29,416 nucleotides of DNA, taken from CAIUKV01 sp041659105. GTDB taxonomy: Bacteria > Actinomycetota > Acidimicrobiia > IMCC26256 > PALSA-555. Below the pieces are notes generated by a model that did not search any database, was not told the DNA's origin, and saw only the letters and a list, made by a program, of their open reading frames with translations. Made by a program: the position numbers and the translations under genes. Location of the stretch: the NCBI GenBank assembly GCA_041659105.1, contig JBAZYX010000041.1, positions 1 to 29,416 on the forward strand, written 5' to 3'. Position 1 is the first letter of the stretch. Each line of letters begins with the position of its first letter. Shown here one piece after another: positions 1 to 7,320 of the stretch.

Positions 1-2
1 TG

Positions 3-1517
3 GAGCACGAGGCGTTCATCCTCCTGCGCGCGCAGCGGGAGGGCGTGGCCACCCCCGAGTTCGTCGAGGTGGGCCAGGCCGGGGCCGACGCCGCGGTGCT
101 CGTGACGCGGGAGGTGTCGGGGCGCGCGCTCGCGGAGCTCGCGCCCGAGGACGTGACCGACGACCTCCTGCGCTCCGTGTGGGAGGCGGTCGCGCGGTTC
201 CAGCACGCCGGCCTGGCGCACGGCCGCTTGGCGACGGCGAACGTGTGGGTGCCCGACGACGGCACGATCGCGTTCGTGGGCTGGCGCACGGCGTCCGCGG
301 CCGCGCCGCGCAGCCGGCTCGGGGCCGACGTCGCCACGCTGCTCTTCACCACCGCGGAGATCGTGGGCGACGACCGCGCCATCGCCGCTGCCGTCGCGGG
401 ATTGGGCAAGGAGGACCTCGCCGCGAGCGTCCCCTTCCTCCAGCTCGGGGTCGTGCCCCGCGATTTGCGCAAGGGCAGCAAGGGCGTGAAGAAGTCCTTC
501 GACACGCTGCGCACCGCCGTCGCGGCCGCGACCGGGGTCGAGGTGCCCGAGCTCGAGAAGCTGCGCCGGGTGTCGCGGCGCCAGGTGGTGATGTTCGCGG
601 CCGCCTGCTTCGGCATCTGGGCCATGATCAGCATGGTCGGCGATCCCGCCGAGCTGTGGGCCACGATGCAGGACGCAGTGTGGGCCTGGGTGGTCTTCGC
701 GTTCTTCTGCTGGATGGTCGTGGAGCTCGGCTACGCGATCTCGATGCTCGGCGCGATCCCGCCGGCCAACGACGTCCCGTTTGGTCCCCTCACGCTGCTC
801 CAGGTCGCGTCGGCGTTTCTCAACCTGGTGACGTCGGGGATGATCGCCCAGTTCGTGATGAACACGCGCTTCCTCCAGAAGCGCGGGGTCGAAGTGCCGA
901 CCGCGGTGTCCGCGAGCGCGGTGCCGCCCATCGCGTACACGCTGGTGCAGATCGTCATCGTCGTGGTCGCGTTGCTGATCGGGCGGGGCAACGGGCTGTC
1001 GCTCAGCGACGTGGGCGGCAGCGACGGCAGCGGTGGGGGCAGCGACCTCGGCATCGTCCTGCTGTGCATCGTCGGGTTCGTGGTCGCGATCGGGGTCGTG
1101 CTGATCGTCCCGAAGCTCCGCAAGAAGGTCATGCCCACTGTGCGCACGACGGCGCACAACCTGTGGACGGTGTTCACGTCGCCCCGCAAGGTGATCTACA
1201 TCTTCGGGGGCTCGATCCTCACCCAGCTCATGTACACGCTGATCCTGGCGTCCTGCCTCAAGGCGTACGGCGGCAGCCTGTCGCTGGTCGACATCCTGTT
1301 CATCAACACGTTCGTGTCGCTCTTCGGCGGCCTGATCCCCGTCCCGGGTGGCATCGGTGTGTTCGAGGCCGGACTCACCGCCGGGCTCACCGCATTCGGC
1401 GTCCCGCCGACGATCGCGACGGCGGCGGTGCTCACCGACCGCATGGTCACTGCGTACATCCCGCCCATCTTCGGCTACTTCTCCATCAACTGGATGACGA
1501 AGCGCGACTACTTGTAG
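3..1517 (+). CDS. Pseudokinase-like / YbhN (UPF0104, LPG-synthase TM-type) membrane protein, 5'-truncated by window edge
   Basis: The frame is open to the left edge, so the true start lies outside; 504 residues are visible. The first ~170 residues resemble a small kinase or phosphotransferase lobe. The catalytic-loop counterpart near 220-245 reads HGRLATANV, and the segment at the DFG position reads FVGW, so both catalytic aspartates appear to be missing (pseudokinase). From about base 580 there are some eight hydrophobic segments. They include a Ser/Gly-rich loop (bases ~1010-1050) and the family hallmark PVPGGIGVFEAGL near 1335-1375. This is the flippase-like membrane half found in YbhN and in MprF/LPG synthase, without the C-terminal synthetase domain of MprF. 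The role is probably transport or scrambling of a lipid-linked substrate in the cytoplasmic membrane; substrate unknown. It converges on the P450 gene with a 37-bp gap in which I see no convincing terminator. Confidence 0.8.
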   Translation, partial: EHEAFILLRAQREGVATPEFVEVGQAGADAAVLVTREVSGRALAELAPEDVTDDLLRSVWEAVARFQHAGLAHGRLATANVWVPDDGTIAFVGWRTASAAAPRSRLGADVATLLFTTAEIVGDDRAIAAAVAGLGKEDLAASVPFLQLGVVPRDLRKGSKGVKKSFDTLRTAVAAATGVEVPELEKLRRVSRRQVVMFAAACFGIWAMISMVGDPAELWATMQDAVWAWVVFAFFCWMVVELGYAISMLGAIPPANDVPFGPLTLLQVASAFLNLVTSGMIAQFVMNTRFLQKRGVEVPTAVSASAVPPIAYTLVQIVIVVVALLIGRGNGLSLSDVGGSDGSGGGSDLGIVLLCIVGFVVAIGVVLIVPKLRKKVMPTVRTTAHNLWTVFTSPRKVIYIFGGSILTQLMYTLILASCLKAYGGSLSLVDILFINTFVSLFGGLIPVPGGIGVFEAGLTAGLTAFGVPPTIATAAVLTDRMVTAYIPPIFGYFSINWMTKRDYL

Positions 1518-1554
1518 GTGCGGGAGGCGGCACCTCGGCGCGCGGCGGCCGCGG

Positions 1555-2769
1555 CTACGCGACCAGCAGGTCGAGGTGCGCGTGGCGGCGCACGAACATG
1601 CTCGGCACGTAGGCCGGGGCACGCGCGGGGTCGAGGGTGAACGCCGTGGTCCCGTCGAGGAGCGCGTCGAGTGCGAGCCGGGCCTCCATGCGCGCGAGCG
1701 GCGCGCCGACGCAGTGGTGGATGCCGCGGCCGAAGCCCAGGTGGTCGCGGGGGTGGGCGCGGTCGAGCTGCACCGCGTCGGGGTCGTCGAAGTGAGTGCC
1801 GTCGCGGTTGGCCGCCGCCCACAGCAGGAGCATTGCGTCACCGGGCTCGAGCGCGACGCCCCCGAGCTCGGCCGGTCGGCGCACGGTCCGGTAGTGGCCC
1901 ACGAACGGCGACTCGAGCCGCAGCACCTCTTCGACGAAGGCGGGGACGAGCGCTCGATCGTCCCGTAGCGCGGCCTGGAGGCCGGGCTGCTCGGCGAGGA
2001 TGCGGATCGCGCTCCCGATCAGGCTCGTGGTGGATTCCCCGCCCGCGCCGAGCAGGATCACGAGCGTGCCCACCCCCTCCTCGGCGGTGAGGAGCCCGTC
2101 GGCAACGCCGCGGGCGACGGCGCCGATCACCCCGGAGTCGGGATCGGGTGCCGCGGCCCCGAGCTGTTCGGCCAGGAAGGCGCCCGCCTCGCCCGCGCGC
2201 ACGCTCAGCTCGGCCATCCGGGTGAGGGTGTTGGTCCCCGCGAGGAGCTCGGTGCCGTCGAACGCCCAGTCGAGGAGGGTGGGGAGGTCGGCGCCGTCGA
2301 GGCCGAGCACCTCGACGAGCACGGTCATCGGGAGCGGGTTCGCGAGCGCGGCCGTGGCCTCGACCCGGCCGCCGCCGAACCGCTCTGCCACGAGCCCGGT
2401 CGCGACGGTGCGCGCGTACCCCTCGACGTCGCGCATCTTGCGCTCCACCAGCGACGGGAACACCGCACGCCGGTGCTGGGTGTGGGTCGGCGGGTCCGCG
2501 GTCGCGAGGGTCTGCACGGCGGCGCCCAACGCGGTCATGTCGAACAGCGCGGGCTGCCCGTCGTCGCCCGTGTAGATGAGCGCGCTCAGGTTGGAGGAGA
2601 AGTCGTCGACCCGGCCGAGCGCCTCCGTCACCAGGTCCCAGGTGGAGACGAGGAACAGCGGCGTCCCCGGGACGCGGTACACCGGCGCCTCGGCCCGCAG
2701 CCACGCGTGGAACGCGTGCGGGTCCTGGATCGTGGCCGGGTGGAGCAGGCCGCCGGGCGGAGGGAGCAT
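1555..2769 (-). CDS. Cytochrome P450
   Basis: A 404-residue soluble bacterial P450 of normal length. Seen from the chosen ATG: C-helix HTQHR (96-100), I-helix oxygen-binding motif AGGESTT (242-248), K-helix ExxR (E281-R284), and the heme loop GFGRGIHHCVG with the proximal cysteine at C353. It would hydroxylate or epoxidise a small hydrophobic substrate using an external ferredoxin and reductase, neither of which is encoded nearby. The frame continues upstream to a GTG at 2805. I prefer ATG 2769 because the product then begins like other P450s and because TACCGT sits exactly 6 nt before it, consistent with a leaderless message. It diverges from tag with 38 bp between the two starts. Substrate cannot be read from the sequence. 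Confidence 0.95.
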   Translation of the reverse strand: MLPPPGGLLHPATIQDPHAFHAWLRAEAPVYRVPGTPLFLVSTWDLVTEALGRVDDFSSNLSALIYTGDDGQPALFDMTALGAAVQTLATADPPTHTQHRRAVFPSLVERKMRDVEGYARTVATGLVAERFGGGRVEATAALANPLPMTVLVEVLGLDGADLPTLLDWAFDGTELLAGTNTLTRMAELSVRAGEAGAFLAEQLGAAAPDPDSGVIGAVARGVADGLLTAEEGVGTLVILLGAGGESTTSLIGSAIRILAEQPGLQAALRDDRALVPAFVEEVLRLESPFVGHYRTVRRPAELGGVALEPGDAMLLLWAAANRDGTHFDDPDAVQLDRAHPRDHLGFGRGIHHCVGAPLARMEARLALDALLDGTTAFTLDPARAPAYVPSMFVRRHAHLDLLVA

Positions 2770-2807
2770 GGCGGCACGGTAGGCCCCGCCTGGGCCAGGA
2801 TGCACGG
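2770..2807. promoter_or_regulatory. Back-to-back leaderless promoters of P450 and tag
   Basis: The whole gap between the divergent ATG codons is 38 bp. On the minus strand TACCGT (2781-2776) is followed by 6 nt and the P450 ATG. On the plus strand CAGGAT (2796-2801) is followed by 6 nt and the tag ATG. Neither gene has a Shine-Dalgarno sequence. If both hexamers are -10 elements, each promoter's -35 zone overlaps the other promoter, so RNA polymerase binding would be mutually exclusive. Position and motif are seen; function is inferred. Confidence 0.5.
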
Positions 2808-3431
2808 ATGACCACGCCGCCCACCCCTGTCGTCCGCGGCGCCGACGGCGTGCGCCGGTGCTGGTGGGGCACGTCCACGCCCGACTACGCCGCCTATCAC
2901 GACGACGAGTGGGGCCGGCCGGTGGTCGACGACACCCGCCTGTTCGAGAAGCTGTGCCTCGAGGGCTTCCAGAGCGGGCTCTCGTGGCTGACCATCCTGC
3001 GCAAGCGCGAGGGGTTCCGGAGCGCGTTCGCGGGGTTCGACATCCCCACGGTGGCGCGGTACTCCGAGCGCGACGTGGCCCGCTTGCTCGACGACGCGGC
3101 GATCGTTCGCCACCGGGGCAAGATCGAGGCGACGATCGCGAACGCGCGCGCGGCGATCGCGGCGCAGGAGACCCACGGTTCCCTGGCGACGCTGTTCTGG
3201 TCGTACGAGCCGCGACGCACGCGCGCGCCGCGCGCGCTCGGCGACCTCCCGGCCGTCACGCCCGAGTCCACCGCGCTCGCGAAGGCGTTGAAGGGACTGG
3301 GCTTCCGCTTCGTCGGGCCCACCACCGTCTACGCGGCGATGCAGGCGATGGGGGTCGTGAACGACCACCTGGTCGGGTGCGCGGCGCGCGGCCCGTGCAC
3401 ACGCGAGCGCAAGGAGGTCACCGTCCCGTGA
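2808..3431 (+). CDS. tag: DNA-3-methyladenine glycosylase I
   Basis: A base-excision repair enzyme that removes 3-methyladenine from alkylated DNA. It has 207 residues, slightly longer than E. coli Tag. The family signature is nearly complete: RCWWG, YHDDEWG, LEGFQSGLSW, FRSAF..FD, IVRHRGKI, LKGLGFRFVGPTTVYAAMQA and VNDH. Zinc-snap ligands correspond to C18, H31, H187 and C191, with the H-x3-C spacing of E. coli H175/C179. The base-pocket residues E52 and W60 have the same spacing as E. coli E38 and W46. The start is ATG 2808, preceded by CAGGAT-N6 rather than a ribosome site. Its stop overlaps the start of the next gene (GTGA), so the two are probably co-transcribed. An AlkB-like repair gene lies 1.1 kb downstream on the opposite strand. 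Confidence 0.95.
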   Translation: MTTPPTPVVRGADGVRRCWWGTSTPDYAAYHDDEWGRPVVDDTRLFEKLCLEGFQSGLSWLTILRKREGFRSAFAGFDIPTVARYSERDVARLLDDAAIVRHRGKIEATIANARAAIAAQETHGSLATLFWSYEPRRTRAPRALGDLPAVTPESTALAKALKGLGFRFVGPTTVYAAMQAMGVVNDHLVGCAARGPCTRERKEVTVP

Positions 3432-4480
3432 TTCCTGTCGACGTCGACGACGTCACCCCGGCCTGGCTGTCCGACGCCACCGGGCTGGAGGTCACCGCGG
3501 TCGAGGTGCTCGACCGCCACTCGGGCACCACCGGACGCGCGCGCGTCGGGCTGGAGTACGCGCCGGGAGCCGAAGGCCCGCCGACCGTGTTCGTGAAGCT
3601 GGCGCCCTTCGACCCGGGCCAGCGCGACTTCGTCACCCAGGCCGGTCTGGGGATCGCCGAGGCGCGCTTCTACGCGGAGGTGGCCCCCGAGGTCCCCGTG
3701 CGGGTGCCCGCGTGCCTCGCGTCCGAGTGGGACGACGCCGGCCGCTTCGCGATTGTGCTGGAGGACCTCGGGATCACGGGCTGTCGGTTCCCGCGGCCGC
3801 GCGACGAGGACATCGCGGAGACGGCCGGTCGCATCGTCGAGGAGCTGGCCCGGCTCCACGCGCACTTCTGGGCCGATCCGCGGCTCACCGGCGAGCTGGG
3901 GTGGGTCGCCGAGGGCGGCCGCGTGCAGTTCGGCCGGTCGAGCGCGTACGTCCCGCTCGCGCTCGAGCGCTTCGGTGACGAGCTCGGTCCCGCGTTCCGA
4001 CGCCTCGCCGATCTGTACGTCGCGCAGCCCCGGGAGATCGCGGCCGTGCTCGGGTCGGGGACGCCGACGTTGATCCACGGCGACGCCCACCTCGGCAACC
4101 TGTTCGTCGACGTCGCCGCGGGCGGGCGCCCGGGGTTCTTCGACTGGGCGATGCTGTGGCGCGCGAGCGGCCTGCGTGACGTCGCCTACGTGCTCGGCAA
4201 CTCGATCCCCACCGAGGTGCGCCGGGAGGGCCAGCGCGAGTGGATCGGCCGCTACGTGGCCGGGCTCGCCGCGGCAGGCGTGGTGATCGACGAGGCGGAC
4301 GCGTGGGAGCAGTACCGCGTGCTCGCGGTGTACTCGTGGGCGTCGGCCACCGCGACGGCGGCCATGGGCTCGTTGTGGCAGGCCGAGCGGATCGGTCAGG
4401 GCGGCATGCGCCGGGCCACCGCGACGATCGAGGACCTCGACAGCCTCGGCGCGCTGGAAGCCGCGCTCGCCCGCGCCTGA
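3428..4480 (+). CDS. Aminoglycoside phosphotransferase / ecdysteroid-kinase-like small-molecule kinase
   Basis: A 350-residue kinase-fold protein. Likely ATP-binding lysine is K57 in VFVKL; the catalytic loop is LIHGDAHLGNLF (H217, D219, N223), and the metal-binding aspartate is D239 in FFDWAM, the DFG counterpart. The catalytic set is complete, unlike the pseudokinase at the window start. Such proteins phosphorylate hydroxyls of small molecules. Members near acyl-CoA genes in actinobacteria are often only annotated as 'phosphotransferase', and drug resistance should not be assumed. The GTG start at 3428 overlaps the tag stop (GTGA), which fixes the start and implies translational coupling. 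I see no domain linking it to DNA repair. The gene is followed by a strong inverted repeat. Confidence 0.85.
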   Translation: MIPVDVDDVTPAWLSDATGLEVTAVEVLDRHSGTTGRARVGLEYAPGAEGPPTVFVKLAPFDPGQRDFVTQAGLGIAEARFYAEVAPEVPVRVPACLASEWDDAGRFAIVLEDLGITGCRFPRPRDEDIAETAGRIVEELARLHAHFWADPRLTGELGWVAEGGRVQFGRSSAYVPLALERFGDELGPAFRRLADLYVAQPREIAAVLGSGTPTLIHGDAHLGNLFVDVAAGGRPGFFDWAMLWRASGLRDVAYVLGNSIPTEVRREGQREWIGRYVAGLAAAGVVIDEADAWEQYRVLAVYSWASATATAAMGSLWQAERIGQGGMRRATATIEDLDSLGALEAALARA

Positions 4481-4495
4481 TCAACGCCGCCCCAC

Positions 4496-4557
4496 CCCAT
4501 CGTTTTGGCGTCGCAAGACAACCGCTGCGGTGGGTCGAACGACGCCAAAACGATGGG
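4496..4557. repeat. Inverted repeat with 18-bp perfect arms (dispersed palindrome copy 1)
   Basis: Arms at 4496-4513 and 4540-4557 are perfect reverse complements; each reads CGACGCCAAAACGATGGG on its outward strand. They surround a 26-nt loop. It lies in the 84-bp gap between the phosphotransferase and the convergent AlkB gene, so it could act as a bidirectional terminator in RNA. However, the outward half-site GACGCCaAAACGaTGGG-TGG recurs at 11484-11504 as GACGCCgAAACGgAGGGTGG in a divergent gap, where it cannot terminate either neighbour. That argues for a dispersed palindromic repeat (REP or MITE-like). No encoded transposase and no clear target-site duplication were seen. Confidence 0.75.
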
Positions 4558-4564
4558 TGGTGGG

Positions 4565-5269
4565 TCAGCGGCGCCCGGTGCCGCGGGCGGGGTGCGAGCC
4601 GGCGCGGGCCCAGCCCGCGTTCCGCACCGGCGCGCCCTTCCCCGACGACCAGCGCAGCATCACGCTGATGCGCGGGCCGCACGTGGCCACCTTCGGGACC
4701 GAGTGCTCCCAGTCGGCCTGGGCGCGTCCGCCCATGACGAGCAGGTCGCCCGACGCGGGGTGCACGTCGACCGACGGACCGCCGCCGTGAGGCCGCACGA
4801 GGAACGGCCGTGCCGCGCCGAGCGTGACGATCGCCACGATGGTGCGGTCCAGGTTGCGCATCTCGGTGTCGCGGTGCCAGGCGACGCTGTCGCGCCCGTT
4901 GCGGTAGTAGTTCATCCCGAAGCCCCCGAGGCGGGCCTGGTAGCGATCGGTGAGCGTGGCGCGCACCGGCGCGAAGACGGGATGCGGCGGCGGCTCGTCG
5001 GACCGGCACCACTTCGACAGGCGCGGCTCGTCGACGATCTCGCCGTACATCTTCCGGCGGCTCTGCCGCCACGGCACGGTGTGGACGAGGTGCTCGCACA
5101 CGGCGTCGGCGCCGAGCAGCCACTCGCGCGCGACGTCGATCCAGCTGTGCTCGTCGAGCCGGATGCGCTCGAACACCGGCGCGGGGGCCAGCCGGGGCTC
5201 GTGCCCGCCGAGGAGGGTGCCCTGGAGCGGTTCCACACCGGCCATCGTAGCGAACACCTGTTCGTCCAT
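4565..5269 (-). CDS. alkB: AlkB-like 2-oxoglutarate/Fe(II) dioxygenase
   Basis: A 234-residue protein with the core of the AlkB family. Iron ligands are H132 and D134 in VAWHRDTE and H189 in WEHSVPK; the 2-oxoglutarate/substrate arginines lie in RISVMLR (R200, R206), the same spacing as the RxNxTxR motif of E. coli AlkB. The NYYRNGRDSVAWHRD region and GDLLVMGG strand also fit. It should oxidatively remove methyl groups from N1-methyladenine or N3-methylcytosine, directly repairing alkylated DNA or RNA. It is last in a four-gene minus-strand operon, 12 bp after DUF72. No good ribosome site precedes ATG 5269; the ATG eight codons later (5245) is an alternative start. The last ~25 residues are basic and Gly/Arg-rich. 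Confidence 0.88.
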   Translation of the reverse strand: MDEQVFATMAGVEPLQGTLLGGHEPRLAPAPVFERIRLDEHSWIDVAREWLLGADAVCEHLVHTVPWRQSRRKMYGEIVDEPRLSKWCRSDEPPPHPVFAPVRATLTDRYQARLGGFGMNYYRNGRDSVAWHRDTEMRNLDRTIVAIVTLGAARPFLVRPHGGGPSVDVHPASGDLLVMGGRAQADWEHSVPKVATCGPRISVMLRWSSGKGAPVRNAGWARAGSHPARGTGRR

Positions 5270-5281
5270 GCCCGGGCCGGC

Positions 5282-6397
5282 TCAGCGCCGCCGGCGGGGC
5301 GGACCGCTGCGCGGCGGCGGCTCGGGCGGCTTCGACCCCGGCGGCTCGGTGAGCACCTTGGCGAGCAGCGAGGCGCTGCGCCCCGCACTGTCGCCGGGTG
5401 CGGTGGTCACGATCACGTGGACGGTCCGGCCCCCCGCGGCCAGCTTCTCGAGCCGGGGGATCCAGGGCTCGAGGTCGCTGCGCCGGTACTCGTAGCGGAA
5501 CCGGGCGAGCGGGTCGTCGACGCCGCGCTCCCACGCCGCGAGGTCGCGGCCGTGGAAGCGGACGACCGCGAGGTCGGTGGTCACGGCCGCGACCGGGGGG
5601 ACCGACGTGTCGGTGCCCTGGGGCGCGTCGACGCAGACGTACGTGAGCCGGTGCTCCTCGAGGAACGCGAGCGTCTCCTCGCGGTGCTTCGTGTCGACCC
5701 ACTCGCGGCGGCGCAGCTCGACGGCGAGCGGGAGGTCGCCGCAGCGGTCGCGCAGCCAGACGAGGTAGTCGAGCGACCTCGGCGACGGCGTGAAGTACGA
5801 GGGGAACTGGAAGACCACCGTGCCGAGCTTGTCGAACTCGTAGAGCGGCTTGATCTGCGCGACGAAGCGGTCGAGGGTCGCGTCGAGGACCGTGGGCGAG
5901 AGCTCGTCGGGGAAGAGCTGGGGTTTGCCCCGCACGGCCGCGGGCAGCTTGTCGCGCACGTCGGCCCAGAGCGACTCCATCGGCGCGGGCTGCTGCGTGA
6001 GCAGCCGGTGCGCCCGCACATCGACCCGGAAGCCGTCGGGAGTGCGGTCGACGAGGAGGCCGAGCGTGCGCTCCGTGAGCGGGCCCGCGGCCGAGCTGGT
6101 GAGCTCGAGCACCCGGTAGCGCGAGGTGAGCCGTTCGAGGTCGCGGTCGTCGCACGCCACGGTGATCTGGACCGACGGGAACTTGCGCCGCTTCGGCCCA
6201 CCCTCGCCGCGGTCGCGCCGGGGTCCGCCGGGCTGCCCGCCCGACCGCCCGCCGGGCTGCCCGCCCGACCGACCGCCGGGCTTGCCGCCCGACCGACCGC
6301 CGGGTTTGCCCCCGGGTCGTCCGCCCGGCTTGCCCCCGGGTCGTCCGCCCGGCTTTCCCGGTGACGAACCGCCGCCGCGCGGTGGCTGATCGCTCAC
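5282..6397 (-). CDS. DUF72 (YecE-like) protein with Gly-rich octapeptide-repeat N-terminus
   Basis: A 371-residue protein. The start is GTG 6397, overlapping the aldo/keto reductase stop (GTGA); longer upstream extensions run antiparallel to real coding and look spurious. Residues 15-58 are eleven tetrapeptides of K/R/Q-P/S-G-G, followed by a basic patch (RRDRGEGGPKRRK). From ~75 a DUF72 TIM-barrel-type domain follows. Recognisable parts are YRVLELTSS, DGFRVDVRAHRLLT, LGTVVFQFPSYF, LAVELRRREWV and YVCVDAP. The usual GTSGW opening of the family is not present. The tail ends in PPRRRR. DUF72 has no established reaction. The Arg/Gly repeats plus basic ends suggest nucleic-acid contact, and the AlkB neighbour points the same way; this is inference. 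Confidence 0.8.
   Translation of the reverse strand: MSDQPPRGGGSSPGKPGGRPGGKPGGRPGGKPGGRSGGKPGGRSGGQPGGRSGGQPGGPRRDRGEGGPKRRKFPSVQITVACDDRDLERLTSRYRVLELTSSAAGPLTERTLGLLVDRTPDGFRVDVRAHRLLTQQPAPMESLWADVRDKLPAAVRGKPQLFPDELSPTVLDATLDRFVAQIKPLYEFDKLGTVVFQFPSYFTPSPRSLDYLVWLRDRCGDLPLAVELRRREWVDTKHREETLAFLEEHRLTYVCVDAPQGTDTSVPPVAAVTTDLAVVRFHGRDLAAWERGVDDPLARFRYEYRRSDLEPWIPRLEKLAAGGRTVHVIVTTAPGDSAGRSASLLAKVLTEPPGSKPPEPPPRSGPPRRRR
6224..6355 (-). repeat. In-frame tandem repeat, ~24-bp period, inside the DUF72 gene
   Basis: About five and a half units encode alternating KPGG/RPGG, then KPGG/RSGG, then QPGG/RSGG. Unit variants are ordered along the array, suggesting expansion by slippage. Coding phase is kept throughout. 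It is not a CRISPR: there are no unique spacers. Confidence 0.85.
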
Positions 6398-7320
6398 CCG
6401 TCGACCGCCGCCACGATCTCGGCCCGCGCCTCGGCGGTGAGGTCGGTCCGGGTCGCGGCCGCGTTCGCGCGGACCTGCTCGGGCGACGACGCGCCGGCGA
6501 TCACCGACGCGGTGACGGGGTTGCTCGCGAGGTAGGAGAGCGCGACGTCGTGCATCGTGCGGTCGTGCCCGCGGCACCACTCGTCGAGCCGGTCGAGCTT
6601 CGCGTGGTTGGCGTCGGTGAGGTACGCGGCGAAGTAGGGCAGGTTGAGTCGGCTGCCCTCGGGCGGCTCCTCGCCCCGACGGACCTTGCCGGTGAGCACG
6701 CCCGACGCGAGCGGGAAGTAGGGGAGCACGCCGAGGCCGAAGCGCTCGCACGCGCCGAGCACCTCGGTCTCGATCCCGCGGGCGAGGAGGCTCCACTCGT
6801 TCTGGAGCGACACGAACGACGTCAGGTCCTTCGTCGCGGCGATCCAGTGCGCGTCCGCGATCTGCCAGCCGGCGAAGTTGGAGCAGCCGATGTACCGGAC
6901 CTTGCCCTGCTCCACGAGCTCGGTGAGCGCGCCGAGGGTCTCCTCGATGGGCGTGCCGGGGTCGGCGTAGTGCATCTGGTACAGGTCGATGTAGTCGGTG
7001 CCCAGCGCGGTGAGGCTGGCCTCGGCCTCGGCCATCACGGTCGCGCGCGACCCGTTGCGGGCGTCGGGGCCCGTGGGCGCGCCGAACTTGGTGGCGATCA
7101 CCACCTGGTCGCGCTCGGCGCGCAGGGCGGCGCCGAGGAACTCCTCCGACTTGCCGCCGCCGTACATCCGGGCGGTGTCGAACAGGGTGATGCCGGCGTC
7201 GAGCGCGGCGCCCACGATCTCGGCGGTGCGGGCTTCATCGGTCCGCATGCCGAAGTTGTTGCAGCCGAGCCCGGCCACGGAGACGACGAGGTCGGACGCT
7301 CCGACGGTGCGGGTGTCCAT
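6394..7320 (-). CDS. Aldo/keto reductase
   Basis: A 308-residue NADPH-dependent oxidoreductase with a full AKR tetrad: D48 and Y53 (LFDTARMYGGGKSE), K78 (VIATKFG) and H117 (YQMHYAD). YIGCSNFAGWQI and the C-terminal NPVTASVIAGASSPEQVRANAA cofactor region are also typical. It belongs to the broad group of general aldehyde/ketone reductases related to YghZ and auxin-induced-protein-like AKRs; the substrate is not predictable. ATG 7320 shares its A with the upstream gene's stop (TGATG), which decides against the in-frame ATG at 7335. Its stop overlaps the DUF72 GTG. Second gene of the four-gene operon; it may detoxify reactive carbonyls. Confidence 0.93.
   Translation of the reverse strand: MDTRTVGASDLVVSVAGLGCNNFGMRTDEARTAEIVGAALDAGITLFDTARMYGGGKSEEFLGAALRAERDQVVIATKFGAPTGPDARNGSRATVMAEAEASLTALGTDYIDLYQMHYADPGTPIEETLGALTELVEQGKVRYIGCSNFAGWQIADAHWIAATKDLTSFVSLQNEWSLLARGIETEVLGACERFGLGVLPYFPLASGVLTGKVRRGEEPPEGSRLNLPYFAAYLTDANHAKLDRLDEWCRGHDRTMHDVALSYLASNPVTASVIAGASSPEQVRANAAATRTDLTAEARAEIVAAVDG

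Noticed and set aside
2770..2805. Extension of the P450 to GTG 2805
   Set aside because: Would overlap the tag promoter, adds 12 unconserved residues, and ATG 2769 has a TACCGT hexamer at the leaderless position.
3885..6155. A 756-codon minus-strand open frame across AlkB, the inverted repeat and the phosphotransferase
   Set aside because: Product is Arg/Ala/Pro-rich without domain; all three overlapping regions are explained by real genes in other frames.
6224..6355. CRISPR-like tandem repeat
   Set aside because: Units are contiguous 24-bp coding repeats with no unique spacers and no cas genes nearby.
6398..6796. N-terminal extension of the DUF72 gene
   Set aside because: Arg-rich sequence antisense-in-frame to the aldo/keto reductase; the GTGA overlap at 6397-6394 gives a natural start.
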